A DNA stretch of 64,000 nucleotides from Archivesica marissinica (GCA_014843695.1 CM026404.1:54073083-54137082), one strand, 5' to 3'; shown: positions 12,474 through 23,214, counted from the first letter of the stretch. Program-made: numbers and translations. The notes: generated from the letters alone by a model not told the origin.

Positions 12474-12482
12474 GTGTGTGTT

Positions 12483-12775
12483 TGTGTATTACGTGTATCT
12501 ATCGTCGCTACCGGTAGCCCATATGAGCGACGTCTCCTGAAGAGATTAGTCATTTTAGATATTTGGAGGATAGTGCAATGATACAGACAGATACCCATTC
12601 CAGAGTCTCCTCTGGTTCTTTTACGTGCACGGTGTATAGCACAGACACGAAACCTCGGTTTAACGTCCCGTCTGAAAGACGGTTAATTTTATTAGGGTCA
12701 GACGGGGGATCGAACCCGCGATCCCTGGATTACCAGTCCAGAGTGTTACCACTGGACTACAGATTCGTCAGTGTA
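12483..12775 (-). mobile_element. SINE family A with V-like domain, full copy
   Basis: Minus-strand copy with every module. The tRNA-Thr-like head (A box near 12750-12765, anticodon loop CTGGTAA reading GGT, B-box complement GATCGAACCCGC) is followed by the complement of CTTTCAGACGGGACGTTAAA and CCGAGGTTTCGTGTC. That block resembles the conserved central V domain of V-SINEs. Then come GTGCACGTAAAAGAACCAGA, TGCACTATCCTCC, and the tail GTCGCTCATATGGGC...GGTAGCGACGAT. The tail can fold, with CGTCGCT pairing AGCGACG. The family name is from memory. Confidence 0.85.
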
Positions 12776-13042
12776 TTAAAGTGACTCGATAAATCAGTTT
12801 ATATTGAATGCTACGGTTGAGTGACGTATGTTATCTATTCAATTAATCGAGATATTAAACTTCCATGTAAACGACTTAGGGATGGGTCACTTGTGCGCAT
12901 GCGTACTGAAACAGGATGCCGCATCTGGGAATTGTAAATAATTATTTGTCATTTTCGTAATAATGCTGGTGTTATGTTACCTGAGAAATAATTGTCAATA
13001 AGATGCTTAAGGAAACATGAGTGTGGGATTACGTCTCGGGAA

Positions 13043-13044
13043 TA

Positions 13045-13080
<36 letters not shown>

Positions 13081-13315
13081 ACGTTTATTTATCGTCGCTA
13101 CCGGTTGCCCATATGAGCGACGCTTCCTGAAGAGATTAGTCATTTTAGACTTTGGAAGATAGTGCAATGATACAGACAATAGACAGACACATTCCAGAGT
13201 CTCCTCTGGTTCTTTTACGTGCACAGTGTACAGCACCGACACAAGACCTCGGTTTGAAGTCCCATCTGAAAGACTTAATTGTATTAGGGTCAGACGGGGG
13301 GTCGAATAAACGTGT
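13043..13315 (-). mobile_element. SINE family A copy with GT tract
   Basis: Same module order as 12483-12775. It begins beside a GT microsatellite (13048-13076), which is the usual end of this family (ACGTAAAACACACAC on the other strand). It contains GACAATAGACAGACACATTC, the V-like block and the B-box complement GGGGTCGAATAAACG. The tRNA 5' half is lost. Confidence 0.8.
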
Positions 13316-13449
13316 ATTGTGTACCAAGTCTGCTCGTTGGCAACGATTGCTTGCATAAGTATAAATGTATTTTATTCAGAAAATAACATCCAAGAATACA
13401 GTGCTGCAAAAGAAAATATTTGGATTGGAAAACCGGTATTAAAATGCTT

Positions 13450-14030
13450 TTATTGCATACGTTACTATAAATAGTAACATATTTAATGGTAGAAAAGCAA
13501 AATATCTGGTCGACGCGGGCAATATATTTCGATGTTCAGCCCGGCACGCGCCGAGAACGAATCACGAGCACGTGTCACAGGTAGCAACAACATAGTAACT
13601 ACATTGTGTAAACATGGCCGCCGAAGCAACACTAAAGTCGTTGTCTGACAGATTGTTGTCTCTTGACGGTAAAATGGCTGAGCGAAATAAGCAAATAACA
13701 GCAGAAGAAACATACGGCTATGTAGAGAAAATGAAAAACGGACACACAAAGGTTACAACTCAAACTGGACTGAATAGCGCTGGTTGAAATATGTTGGTGA
13801 ACATCGCGATTTATCTGAGACACCACCTGAAGAATTAAACATGCTGATGGGGCCGTAAGGTGTGCAATAAAGAAGTTATTAAACGGCTGCGGTGGGACAT
13901 TTGTGGATATTGGCGCACCTATCCGATATTGGCACTCGGGCCTACGGCCCGTGGGGCAATATCACCATAGGGTGCGCCAATATCCACAAATGGCCCACCT
14001 CCGAGGTTTAATAACCTCTAAATACTAATT
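13450..14030 (+). mobile_element. Crypton-like element, longer copy
   Basis: Same ends as 9014-9300. The left end has the palindrome GTTACTATAAATAGTAAC and the right end has GAGGTTTAATAACCTC, with no conventional terminal inverted repeat. The interior holds a coding scrap (13616-13856) and, at 13875-14015, a long hairpin whose right arm includes the right end. The absence of TIRs, a possible tyrosine-recombinase-type coding scrap and small palindromes at each end would suit a Crypton or a derived element. The class assignment is an inference. Confidence 0.5.
13616..13856 (+). pseudogene. Crypton/DUF3504-like N-terminal fragment
   Basis: Starts ATGGCCGCCGAAGCAACACT. The first 57 codons read MAAEATLKSLSDRLLSLDGK and onward to a TGA at about 13787. 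A one-base shift then gives WLKYVGEHRDLSETPPEELN up to a TAA. The W-x-x-Y...PPEEL pattern is reminiscent of the N-terminal helices of Crypton-type recombinases and their KCTD/ZMYM-like relatives. None of the catalytic part is present. It could be another transposon protein. Confidence 0.35.
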
Positions 14031-15949
14031 CTGTTCCATAGTGGAGATTGCAAACATATAAACGTAGCACATTATAATCAGTGAATGGTAGGTATTAATT
14101 GAGCATTGGCTACTTTTAATTCTATCCTGTTTAAGCTTGATACTGAATTGTAATGCACAGTGTGATTAACTGTTGTCCTGCGTTAATTAAAGTGACACTA
14201 CATCAGTGAAAACGCACATTTCTACAGCATGTAATTTCCTATTATATGATATATATTTCCCCCAAATAGTTGCCTCAAAAACTGAGTAGTTCAACTAATA
14301 AACAAACGTCGTATACGCGGTTTGTTGACATAACAAAATAATGTAAATAGTGTCGACATCCATGCGTAATACAACGCGTGTATCTTGAATAACTCGATTT
14401 ATGGTACAGATTTACCTTTATATCTCACATTTGTGCCTATGTATGTTTATTTGTAGACTAATCTTAGTTATAAATAAACTTCCAACTTTGAACGATCAAA
14501 GATCGGCCACATCCATTTCAGAGGGGTGGAAGCTTTCGTATAACATAGGGCATTTATTATTATGATAACATTAGTATTGTATGACCAGATTGAACTGATA
14601 AAATTTAATCTTCGGCAAGTTGCTTCGAGCGTTTCCGTATATTTTTTCAACAAAATAATCTTATAAATAATTAAATATCGATACCAGATTATCAAATGGC
14701 TCGTGGTATAGTGGAAAGTGATATGAACTTGTAAATCTGACATCGCTGGTTCGAATCTAGCATACGGCATAATAAATTGTATTCGTATCTCATAATTGTT
14801 CACATTTGTTTTATTTCTTTTGTCGTTACCTGTATTTCTTTTAATTTAATTGCTTTATATTTTCATATTTTTATTCATTCTTTTTTATGTATATTTTTAA
14901 CTGTTTTATTTCATTTCTACTAACAAAATTCAACATTTCAACATTGCAAACGTGATTTTTGTGTTTTAATTACATATTTTATTGAAGAAAAATAAAAAAA
15001 ATAAAAAGCATTCAGCGGGCTCGAACCCGTAACCTGTAACTTCCAAGATCACGGACGTATCCACTACACTATTACTCGAGATGGTAAGGTATGTGTTTCT
15101 AAAGTGTTATATTCACATTCAATGAGATCGGTTTGATTCGGAAATCGACGGAAAGAATACGGAAACAAACGGCATATGCACATACATCAGTTCAATCTGG
15201 TCATATATAATATAACAAAATATAAACATCGCAAAATCAATGAACATGATACGTGGATGAACGGTAACGACGGAGGAATACAGATGAAATATCTTGTGAT
15301 ATATTTTGTAGTTGCGAGTTCAAATCTCACTTGGTGTATTATTACTATTTATTTTTCAAATTTATATTTTATATAAAGTGAATTGTATGTATTTTTACTC
15401 TCATATTTTGATTTTTTTTCTCATAATTTAATTTTCAACTTTATTTCATTTCAAGCAATTACAGTTACAGTTCATTTCACAGTATCTTCGCCTTCGCTGG
15501 CTGTCTGTATCCATCGCTGTCAGAAGTGAGGTCAATAGTAAATGAATCTATGGCTTGGTTTGATTTAGCGCCACCTGCAATCCAGACTCCTTCTCCTTCG
15601 TACAAAATGCATGTACAGTTTTAACAATTTCTCTATACAGCTATAACTATATCGTGTTTGCTTGCTCATTGTGTACTGAATATGACTGGTATGTGTAAAA
15701 ATGCACTTATATAGCCACATAGCGTGTGTATTTGAGATGTTTCACGACTAGTTCGTGCATAAAATAAATATAATTAAATATTTTAATAAATATTTTTTTC
15801 CAAAGTAGGACTCGAACCCACATTCCACATTACCACTAGTTCTTAAACTAAACGGTCTAAAAGTATAATGTATATACATGACTGTGGTAATTTTTTATAA
15901 TATAAACCAAATTTCCAATACACTAAAATATTAACCACCCTATTATTGT
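14031..15949. other. AT-rich region with tRNA-like relics
   Basis: No supported gene. Four weak tRNA-like pieces are visible: 14697-14768 plus (TGGTATAGTGG A-box, GGTTCGAATC B-box, loop CTTGTAA); 15014-15080 minus (B-box GGGTTCGAGCCC); 15295-15345 plus (GAGTTCAAATCTC); and 15806-15860 minus (GGGTTCGAGTCC). Their stems do not pair well enough for functional tRNAs, so they are likely SINE-head relics. The rest is AT-rich filler. Confidence 0.45.
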
Positions 15950-15979
15950 GTACTTCTTCTTCTTCTTGTCGTTCGCGAA

Positions 15980-16546
15980 TCACATGGACAAGCCGGCAGC
16001 AAACACGAAATGGGCCGTCCTCCTCAGATCCTCCCGGCAGCCATGTAACTTCGTCTGGAGAGAAGTATCTGTTGCCCAGGTTGTTTTCCTCAGCCCATGA
16101 AGATTGGGACACTCCTGGAGGATGTATTCTGCAGTCTGGTCCCCTATTTTGCAGCTGCAGGTAGTTGATGGAGCTAGTCCAAGCTTCCGACACATATGGA
16201 AGTTCAGGCGGTTATGCCCTGTTCTAAGCCGGAATATCGTGACTTGCTCCTGTCTGGTGAGAAGGTGGTAGTCATCCGTCTCGACTGTTGGCTTTGATGC
16301 AGATTTGATTATGGTGCATTTCTCCTTGTAAGTCAAATCTTTGTCTGGTTGCCTCTCGGTAGAACCTTGCTTGGCAAGCTGGTCAGCGGCTTCATTGCCA
16401 GGGATGCCTATGTGTGCAGGTACCCACTGGAGGACAGTTCTTTTAGATACGCTGACTGTTCGAAGGGCTTCCATCAGGTGGGGTTATTTGTTGTTAGACA
16501 GGGCATCCAGAACTGAGAGCGCATCAGTCAGGAAGACAACCTGGTC
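15980..16546 (-). pseudogene. LINE RNase H C-half and zinc finger
   Basis: Same frame as the preceding part, separated by the TGA and, 20-odd codons later, a TAA. It contains VVFLTDALSVLDAL, then LQWVPAHIGIPGNEAADQLA, the conserved His and Asp of RNase H. A C-terminal Cys-Cys-His-Cys finger follows (TTCSCKIGDQTAEYILQECP). It ends FVFAAGLSM-stop, just before the GAAGAA-rich 3' end. Confidence 0.9.
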
Positions 16547-17701
16547 TCACTCTACAGTGTTGTGTACTAGAGATGCTGCTGTTTCAAGGGCCTGTACTTC
16601 TGCCCCATAGTTGCTGCAGTGTACTCCAGTAGGTTGAGCAACTGACTGTGTGTGTCCATCTGGGTGTCGGACATACACGCCTGCTCCTCCGTTTGCTACT
16701 GCTCTTGTGGCTGAACCATATGTGTAGACTTGTAGCCATGCTTCTCCAGGATAACTCTTGTCGATGTGTGCTAGTGTGAGTGCACGTTTGACGTCATCAT
16801 GTTGTCTATCTCTGGATGTCATGTATGGGATTGTACTGCAGATGGTAACCTTGGATTCATCGCTAGTCAACCATGGCTTGGATAGAAATGGCGTTGGAGG
16901 CAATGTCTTGGCTGGGAGATGGCTGGTGTGCTTTCGAGCAAGCTTCTTGGACTGGTGGATGAAATTGCTTCGCTTTAGACGATTCTTCGTTAGTGCCTCA
17001 ACTCTCTGCTTCATCGGTTGTTCTTCCTGACATCGAAACTTCTCTGTCTGTAGAAGAATTCTTGTGTCGCGACGTTCTTGCAGTGGCTGGATGGAAGTAA
17101 TTTTCTCCATGGCCTTGATTGGAGTGCTCTTCATTGCACCTGTGATCAGCCTGAGAGCCTTGTTCTGAACCTTGTCGAATGTCTGTTGGTTGGTCTTGGC
17201 TGATGATGTCCAGGCGGTGGATCCATATTCCAGGTGAGGCCTGACCACACTTTGGTATATAGTCTTCAGGATGTGATCATTGGCACCCCATGTGGTGCCA
17301 GCAAGCTTCCGAAGAATTGCAAGCTTGCGCTTGGCTTTGGCCTCTGCTTTCTGGATATGTGGCTTCCATGTCTGCCGTCTGTCAAATGTCACCCCCAAGT
17401 ATGTTGGCTCGTTGTCCGTCTTCAAAGCAGTTCCACCGACTTTGATGGTTCCAGCTTTCTGTTTGGTGGAAAGTGTGAAGAGTGTGGTTGACGACTTTTC
17501 CTTATTAATAGAGATGCACCAGTCTTCTGCCCATGCTGTGAGCTTGTCTGCGGCCATCTGCATTCTGTATGTGGCAGTCGTTGCATATTCTTCAACACAC
17601 CACATGACCAAGTCGTCAGCATAGAGTGCTGCTTTGATACCATGTGGCAGCTCTGCAAGCAAGTCATCGATGAAGATGAGGAACAGCGTAGGCGAGATCA
17701 C
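16547..17701 (-). pseudogene. LINE reverse transcriptase C-half and RNase H start
   Basis: 384-codon open frame. ISPTLFLIFIDDL and ALYADDLVMW (YADD at about 17623-17612) are the RT active-site region. SINKEKSSTTLF and LGVTFDRRQTWKPHI are the thumb-proximal blocks, and HLEYGSTAWTSSAKTNQ is the usual motif after the RT. RNase H begins at about 16722 with QVYTYGSATRAVANGGAGVY, where the first catalytic Asp (normally YTDGSA) is Tyr, and continues to the Glu of NYGAEVQALE. A TGA at 16549-16547 interrupts it. Confidence 0.92.
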
Positions 17702-18983
17702 TCCTCCTTGAGAACACCGTGTCGGATGAGGAATTTCTTGCTCTTCTGGTTGTCAACAAGTACTCTGGCTCTGCGATTGTGTAGGAAGGATTTGGTCCAT
17801 CGGAGCATCTTGTCGGCAATTCCGCATCGTTGCATCTTGACCAGCAGCCAATCAGTCCAGACTTTGTCAAAAGCCTTCTGGAGGTCTATCCAGGTTGCAA
17901 AAACTACCTTCTGGCCTTGGAATGCATCCTCAACTTCCTGAGCGAGGTATGTTGCCTGGTCCTCTGTGCATCTGAACTGTCGGAATCCTGCTTGTTCCAT
18001 GGATAGGAGGTTTTCTGTCTCAAGGTACCACATGAGTCTCTTGTTAACTATCCTCTCCATTGTCTTGACCACACAGCTAGTGAGACTAATAGGGCGATAG
18101 CTGGAAACTTTCTTTCTATCCTTGCCGTTCTTGTAGATTGGGATAACATTGGCTTCCTTCCAGATCTGCGGAACTATGCCTTCTTTCCAGCTAAGATTGA
18201 AGATGTCAAGAAGTTTCAGCATGGCTGAGCATCCAAGATGAGTTAGCATCTCATTGGAGATTCCATCTGGTCCAGGTGACTTCCTCTTTTTCAGTTGTCT
18301 GAGCGCTGTGTACAGTTCCTGGTATGTAAGTGGAAGTTTCATGGAGTTTGTTCCGTATGCCTTTTACTTCTATCCTTCTGTTCTTTACGTGCCTCTCTTT
18401 GCTGTTGGCGTGTGACTTTGATGTTGCCCTCTTTCTGGTAGGCTTTGGCGAGACAGTCTGCAGTCTCTTTGCCGGTCAACAGTTTCCCATCCTCATCCAA
18501 CGTGATTTTCTGTCTGTTATTTTCTTCATCATTTAGCTGTTTCGTGAGCCTACACAACTTCCTCCCGTCCTTCTCAAGGTTCAGGGCAGCAGTTTTCTCC
18601 CTCCAACTTCGTCGTGTAGCTTCCAGTTTAGATTTTTGAAACTGTGCCTTTGCTTTCTGAAGTTGTTCATGGTTTTCTTGTGATGGCTGTTCTTCGGCCC
18701 TGTTCCTTGCTTCAGTGAGTTCATCTTGGAGGGTCTGCAACTGATTGGTCCAGTAGGGCTTGTATTCTCTTCTCGCACCTCTAGGTATGGTTTCATGGGC
18801 AGCTTTGAGTATGCAGCTGTTGAACTCTTTCACCACGTTGTTAACATCTCTTCCTTGTACCTGTATGCCTCGAGTAAGAGAATTGGACCGAATAGCATAG
18901 AGACTCCACTTGGCTTTCTTGTAGTTCCATCTAGGGTAGGGATGGTCTGTCTGTATCACTTCACCGCTGAGTGTGATGAACAC
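17698..18983 (-). pseudogene. LINE linker and N-terminal half of reverse transcriptase
   Basis: Two overlapping open frames (18983-18339 and 18342-17698) separated by a frameshift. The first is the charged linker between endonuclease and RT. The second has the RT fingers and palm: LKKRKSPGPDGISNEML, WKEANVIPIYKNGKDR, SYRPISLTSCVVKTMERI, GFRQFRCTEDQ and VFATWIDLQKAFDKVW, the last containing the first catalytic Asp. It ends in RHGVLKEE where family members read GVPQGG, so a one-base loss at about 17715 throws it out of frame. Confidence 0.9.
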
Positions 18984-19023
18984 TGGTTTGTGGTCACTTC
19001 CACCAAGTTGATCGCCAACTTCT

Positions 19024-19776
19024 CTAACCGTACCTTCCCTCTGTGCAGAATGCTAGATCTGGAGAGGTAGTAGTGTGCCATCGCCTAGAGTAGAAGGTTG
19101 GTACATCATAGGGCTGGTTGACGAGAATCAAGTTGTGCTCATCCTGCCAGTCCTCCACTTCATCCCCACGCCTATCAGACTGTGCATATCCCCAACTCTG
19201 GGAATGACTATTGAAGTCACCAACAACCATGTATCGACTGTTTGAAACTCCAATAGTGTCAAGGGCAAGGGCTTTGTCATTTGGGCAGTAGTAGTTGACG
19301 AGGTTCATCTCAGTTGATTTGATCTTGATCTTGAACTCCTGGTATTCTGCTCCTTCAAGGTAGGTTTTCACTTCGCTCACACTGATGTTGTTCCGGATTA
19401 GAGTGAGCACACCACCCTTGTGTCTGTCTTGTCGGTCTGCTCGGAGGCACTGGTAGCCTCGTACTTTGAACGTCTTGTCTTTGTTCAGGTGTGTTTCCTG
19501 TATGCAGCAAACATTTACCTCTTTGTCCTGTAGTACTTGCTCAAGTTCAGTCTTTTTGTTAAAGACTCCTTCAGCATTCCACTGCATGAGCACAAGAGGT
19601 TTCTGCTTCACGTTTCGGCCAGTAGCTGTCCTTCGCCGTCCCCTGGCTCCACAGGGCGGCTTAAGGTGACCTCCAGTAGCTAAGGATGGGTTCCTTCGAG
19701 GTATGGAACCCGGCACTGTACCTGCCTGGCGGGTCTTCACAGGTCCAGCACCATCTCGGTTTACTCTTTCTGTCAT
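19024..19776 (-). pseudogene. LINE endonuclease (EEP) domain
   Basis: 250-codon open frame. After a basic Pro/Arg-rich leader it shows the catalytic series of an AP-type endonuclease: LVLMQWNAEGV (Asn), VCCIQETHL (Glu), GGVLTLIR, MVVGDFNSHSQSWGY (Asp and Asn) and TTSPDLAFC (Ser-Asp; the final His is beyond the break). The frame closes at about 19024 just after the SPDLAF block. The protein then continues in another frame from about 18983, so one frameshift separates them. Confidence 0.88.
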
Positions 19777-20110
19777 TGTGATTCATGTTGCGTTATGCGT
19801 AGTACCGTGGTTTATTAGAATGCGCCGTGCGGCTTCAGCATTCGAGGTTTCTGTTGGGGTTACCTCACCCTTAGGCTAGGACTTTTAAGGCTGTCCATAT
19901 GTTCGCCTGATGCACCCGTTGTGGGACACGTGGAGTATTTAATAGGAGTAGCTTTGCCATGTGCTATCCTGCCCCGTCCTGGTAGGTACACCGCCATATG
20001 GTCCGGGACTGCTTATTTGATTCACAGCTAACCCCCATATCTGAGGGCCGTTTCCCCTATCCGCCACCTGAGGACCCGCTGGGTAGGTCGCCCCACTACT
20101 GAATTGGAAG

Positions 20111-20474
20111 CAGCATGGACCCAGTTATTTGTCTATGAAATGAACCTGTCTGATCTTTGATCGTTCAGACCTGGTTGTTTGACTGTAAAGTATCTCTAAA
20201 CGACAGTATCACGTGTTAAGTATTGACTCACTCCAATAACAAACAAACGTCAATTCAGGAGCATGGATGACAGTTATATGAAATCCTACTTTCACTTTTG
20301 AAAGTGTGTAGACCACAAAAGCAGTGTTTATTGATTCAATGTTAGTGTTCGAATGTATTCAGAAGAATGTGTAGTAGCAATGCATGCATACGTTAACACA
20401 TGCAGTTTCTTGGCTTGTTGCGATGTAATGTCGCTTTAATGTTAATTTATATCATTAGTAGAACAAAATAGGTA
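20111..20474. other. Unassigned spacer
   Basis: Sequence between the LINE 5' end and the next array. Nothing recognised on either strand. Confidence 0.4.
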
Positions 20475-20985
20475 CTGTATCACGTACTGCGTCACGGTAG
20501 ATTGGGGCTCAGACATTTGGCTGTAAATGATTACATGCTGCGTCACGGGAGATAGGGGGACGGACAGTTGGCTGTGAATGATTAAATGCTGCGTCACGGT
20601 AGATAGGGGGTCAGACATGTGGCTGTGAATGATTACATGCTGCGTCACGGTAGATAGGGGGTCAGACATTTGGCTGTGAATGATTACATGCTGCGTCACG
20701 GTAGATAGGGGGTCGGACATTTGGCTGTGAATGATTACATGCTGCGTCACGGTAGATAGGGGGTCGGACATTTGGCTGTCATTTGGCTGTAAATGATTAC
20801 ATGCTGCGTCACGGTAGATAGGGGGTCGGACATTTGGCTGTAAATGATTACATGCTGCGTCACTGTAGATAGGGGGTCGGACATTTGGCTGTAAATGATT
20901 ACATGCTGCGTCTCGGTAGATAGGGGGTCGGACATTTGGCTGTAAATGATTACATGCTGCGTCATGGTAGATAGGGGGTCGGACA
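20475..20985. repeat. 51-bp tandem array, about 10 copies
   Basis: Unit GATTACATGCTGCGTCACGG, TAGATAGGGGGTCGGACATT, TGGCTGTAAAT. Because 51 is a multiple of 3 the minus strand stays open, giving a 17-residue repeat beginning MSDPLSTVTQHV. Copies at the left edge are the most diverged. One copy near 20768-20790 has a short internal duplication of CATTTGGCTGT. Confidence 0.95.
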
Positions 20986-21336
20986 TGTCGTAGATCTCGA
21001 AGCTCCTAGTTGCTGCTATGAAGCACTTTACTCAAGGTTATAAAACCTTTCTCAGATATCAAACTCAAGTGATTTGATTGGTTGGTTCTGAGATATAAAC
21101 TCAGCTGAGCCAATCAGAAGCTTGATACTTTTATGAAGTGTGTCTGTTGACTCCAGAGGTAAGTCGGTCGCCACCGTACAATAGATTAGTTAACGTATGT
21201 GCACATGGAATATCGTGAAGAAAGCATGGGTGCAATGCATATTATCTTGGACATTGAAGCAAGAAGTGGAATGTTATGTTATGTTATGTTATATTTCGGG
21301 TTGTACGCCTGCATCAGCACCATTTTGGGCTATATC
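20986..21336. other. Unassigned spacer
   Basis: Nothing recognised. A small ATGTT/GTTAT run lies at 21271-21293. Confidence 0.4.
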
Positions 21337-21543
21337 GCCGGCGGGTTACCTAACAACACATTTCCTGGGCAGGCTCCAGCGGTTAACCAGTACTTGGGTG
21401 CACCAACCTCCATAAGAAACTGCCAACTGTTTCATATAAATGAGACACGGTCTGAGCGGGGCTCGAACCCGTGACAATCAGTGATGATAGGTTACAGTGA
21501 TATACAAGTCAGCGACCTTAACCACTCGACCACAGAGGCGGAC
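21337..21543 (-). mobile_element. SINE family B, best tRNA head
   Basis: The minus strand reads GTCCGCCTCTGTGGTCGAGT, GGTTAAGGTCGCTGACTTGT, ..., CACGGGTTCGAGCCCCGCTC. It has a clear A box and B box with a long variable region, resembling tRNA-Ser/Leu. The body ends at GCCCAGGAAATGTGTTGTTA, and the tail stem-loop is replaced by other sequence. Confidence 0.88.
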
Positions 21544-21644
21544 TTGAAGTGGAATGTAGTTGCTACAACGCCGCTGGAGAAGAAGGACCGATACTGCATT
21601 ACAGTATGCGTACTAGTGGATGAAAATCATCATTGTTTTGTTTA

Positions 21645-22745
21645 AGCAGTCTCCGTGGCCTAGTGTTATAAGCAGTCTCCGTGACCTAGTGTTTAAGCAG
21701 TCTCCGTGACCTAGTGCTTAGGCAGTCTCCGTGACCTAGTGCTTAAGCAGTCTCCGTGACCTAGTGTTTAAGCAGTCTCCGTGACCTAGTGTTTAAGCAG
21801 TCTCCGTGACCTAGTGTTTAAGCAGTCTCCGTGACCTAGTGTTTAAGCAGTCTCCGTGACCTAGTGCTTAAGCAGTCTCCGTGACCTAGTGTTTAAGCAG
21901 TCTCCGTGACCTAGTGTTTAAGCAGTCTCCGTGACCTAGTGCTTAAGCAGTCTCCGTGACCTAGTGCTTAAGCAGTCTCCGTGACCTAGTGCTTAAGCAG
22001 TCTCCGTGACCTATTGCTTAAGCAGACTCCGTGACCTAGTATTTAAGCAGTCTCCGTGACCTAGTGCTTAAGCAGTCTCCGTGACATAGTGTTTAAGCAG
22101 TCTCCGTGACCTAGTGCTTAAGCAGTCTCCGTGACCTAGTGTTTAAGCAGTCTCCGTGACCTAGTGCTTAAGCAGTCTCCGTGACATAGTGTTTAAGCAG
22201 TCTCCGTGACCTAGTGCTTAAGCAGTCTCCGTGACCTAGTGTTTAAGCAGTCTCCGTGACCTAGTGTTTAAGCAGTCTCCGTGACATAGTGTTTAAGGCG
22301 TCTCCGTGACCTAGTGTTTAAGCAGCCTCCGTGACCTAGTGTTTAAGCAGTCTCCGTGACCTAGTGCTTAAGCAGTCTCCGTGACCTAGTACTTAAGCAG
22401 TCTCCGTGACCTAGTGCTTAAGCAGTCTCCGTGACCTAGTGCTTAAGCAGACTCCGTGACCTAGTGTTTAAGCAGTCTCCGTGACCTAGTACTTAAGCAG
22501 TCTCCGTGACATAGTGTTTAAGCAGTCTCCGTGACCTAGTTCTTAAGCAGTCTCCGTGACCTAGTGCTTAAGCAGTCTCCGTGACCTAGTGTTTAAGCAG
22601 TCTCCGTGACCTAGTGTTTAAGCAGTCTACGTGACCTAGTATTTAAGGCGTCTCCGTGACCTAGTGTTTAAGCAGTCTCCGTGACCTAGTGATTAAGCAG
22701 TCTCCGTGACCTAGCGTTTAAGCAGTCTACGTGACCTAGTGTTAA
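21645..22745 (+). repeat. 25-bp array made from a SINE tRNA head, about 44 copies
   Basis: Unit AGCAGTCTCCGTGACCTAGT GTTTA. It is the first part, including the A box, of the tRNA-Arg-like SINE that completes at 22738-22950, where the last unit runs straight into the rest of the head. Third-position-like variants (GTTT, GCTT, ATTT, ACTT) alternate along the array, and rare units read GTGACATAG. The first unit keeps the ancestral GTGGCCTAG. Confidence 0.95.
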
Positions 22746-22950
22746 AGCGTCCGCCTACGGAGCGGGAGGTCGATGGTTCGAACCTCGTCAGGGATTCGTT
22801 CTGATATGGCCCGATTGGTGAGACGCCAGCTAGTTAAATAATGGTTACCGATTGTCTACAAACCTGGCGCCTGGCATACAAGCATAAGATTCGGGAAGTA
22901 CTGATGTTCATAAAAAGATGTGTCTCATAAGTCAGAAATGTCTGTATCAT
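22738..22950 (+). mobile_element. SINE family F (tRNA-Arg-like head)
   Basis: GTTAAAGCGTCCGCCTACGG AGCGGGAGGTCGATGGTTCG AACCTC: the loop CTACGGA places ACG in the anticodon position, with a B box GGTTCGAACC. The body reads TCTGATATGGCCCGATTGG, GCCAGCTAGTTAAATAATGG and GGGAAGTACTGATGTTCAT, to AAGTCAGAAATG. The second copy, at 30195-30945, is on the minus strand and also carries an array in its head. Confidence 0.85.
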
Positions 22951-23046
22951 TACACTATCCTCCACAAATATAAAATGACTAATCTCTTTAGGAGGCGTCG
23001 CTCATGTAGGCAACCGGTAGCGACGATAAATAAACGTAAAACACAC
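22951..23046 (+). mobile_element. SINE family A tail fragment
   Basis: CTGTATCATTACACTATCCT CC, then ACTAATCTCTTTAGGAGGCG and CAACCGGTAGCGACGATAAA, to CACACAC. It directly abuts the family F body, so it is either a chimeric SINE or a nested insertion. Confidence 0.75.
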
Positions 23047-23214
23047 ACACATATACTATAATATATATATACTATAATAAACAAACAATTTACTATTATA
23101 CTAATCGATATATACCACCGTTCTTCTTAACGTATCATATCACTAGAGAAACTATATGTAAATTGTTCATATCCGTATAAACATCACCAAGCTGTTACAT
23201 GTTGTTATAAACTT
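23047..23214. other. AT-rich spacer
   Basis: Contains a short TATATA run. Nothing else seen. Confidence 0.4.

Larger units (their letters stand above)
15950..20110 (-). mobile_element. Nearly full-length RNase H-bearing LINE
   Basis: About 4.15 kb non-LTR retrotransposon on the minus strand. In its own 5'-3' order it has: a GC-rich 5' leader (20110-19780, with GGCGACCTACCCAGCGGG and GGGAAACGGCCCTCAG), a basic N-terminal region, an AP endonuclease (19600-19030), a linker with long coiled-coil-like charged helices (18980-18340), reverse transcriptase (18340-17000), RNase H (16720-16400), a terminal CCHC-type finger (about 16090) and a 3' end in repeated GAAGAA near 15955. The order endonuclease-RT-RNase H is that of the I group of LINEs. 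Several frameshifts and two nonsense codons make it inactive, but the sequence is otherwise well preserved, so it is fairly young. Confidence 0.9.

Noticed and set aside
12700..12765. Functional tRNA-Thr(GGT) gene on the minus strand
   Set aside because: The head is followed by the SINE V-like block and tail, and the acceptor stem is incomplete.
14697..14768. Functional tRNA-Thr gene
   Set aside because: A and B boxes are present but acceptor and anticodon stems do not pair; similar relics occur nearby.
21645..22745. Cluster of tRNA genes
   Set aside because: Units contain only the first 25 bp of a tRNA-like head; only the last has the anticodon arm and B box, and it continues as a SINE.
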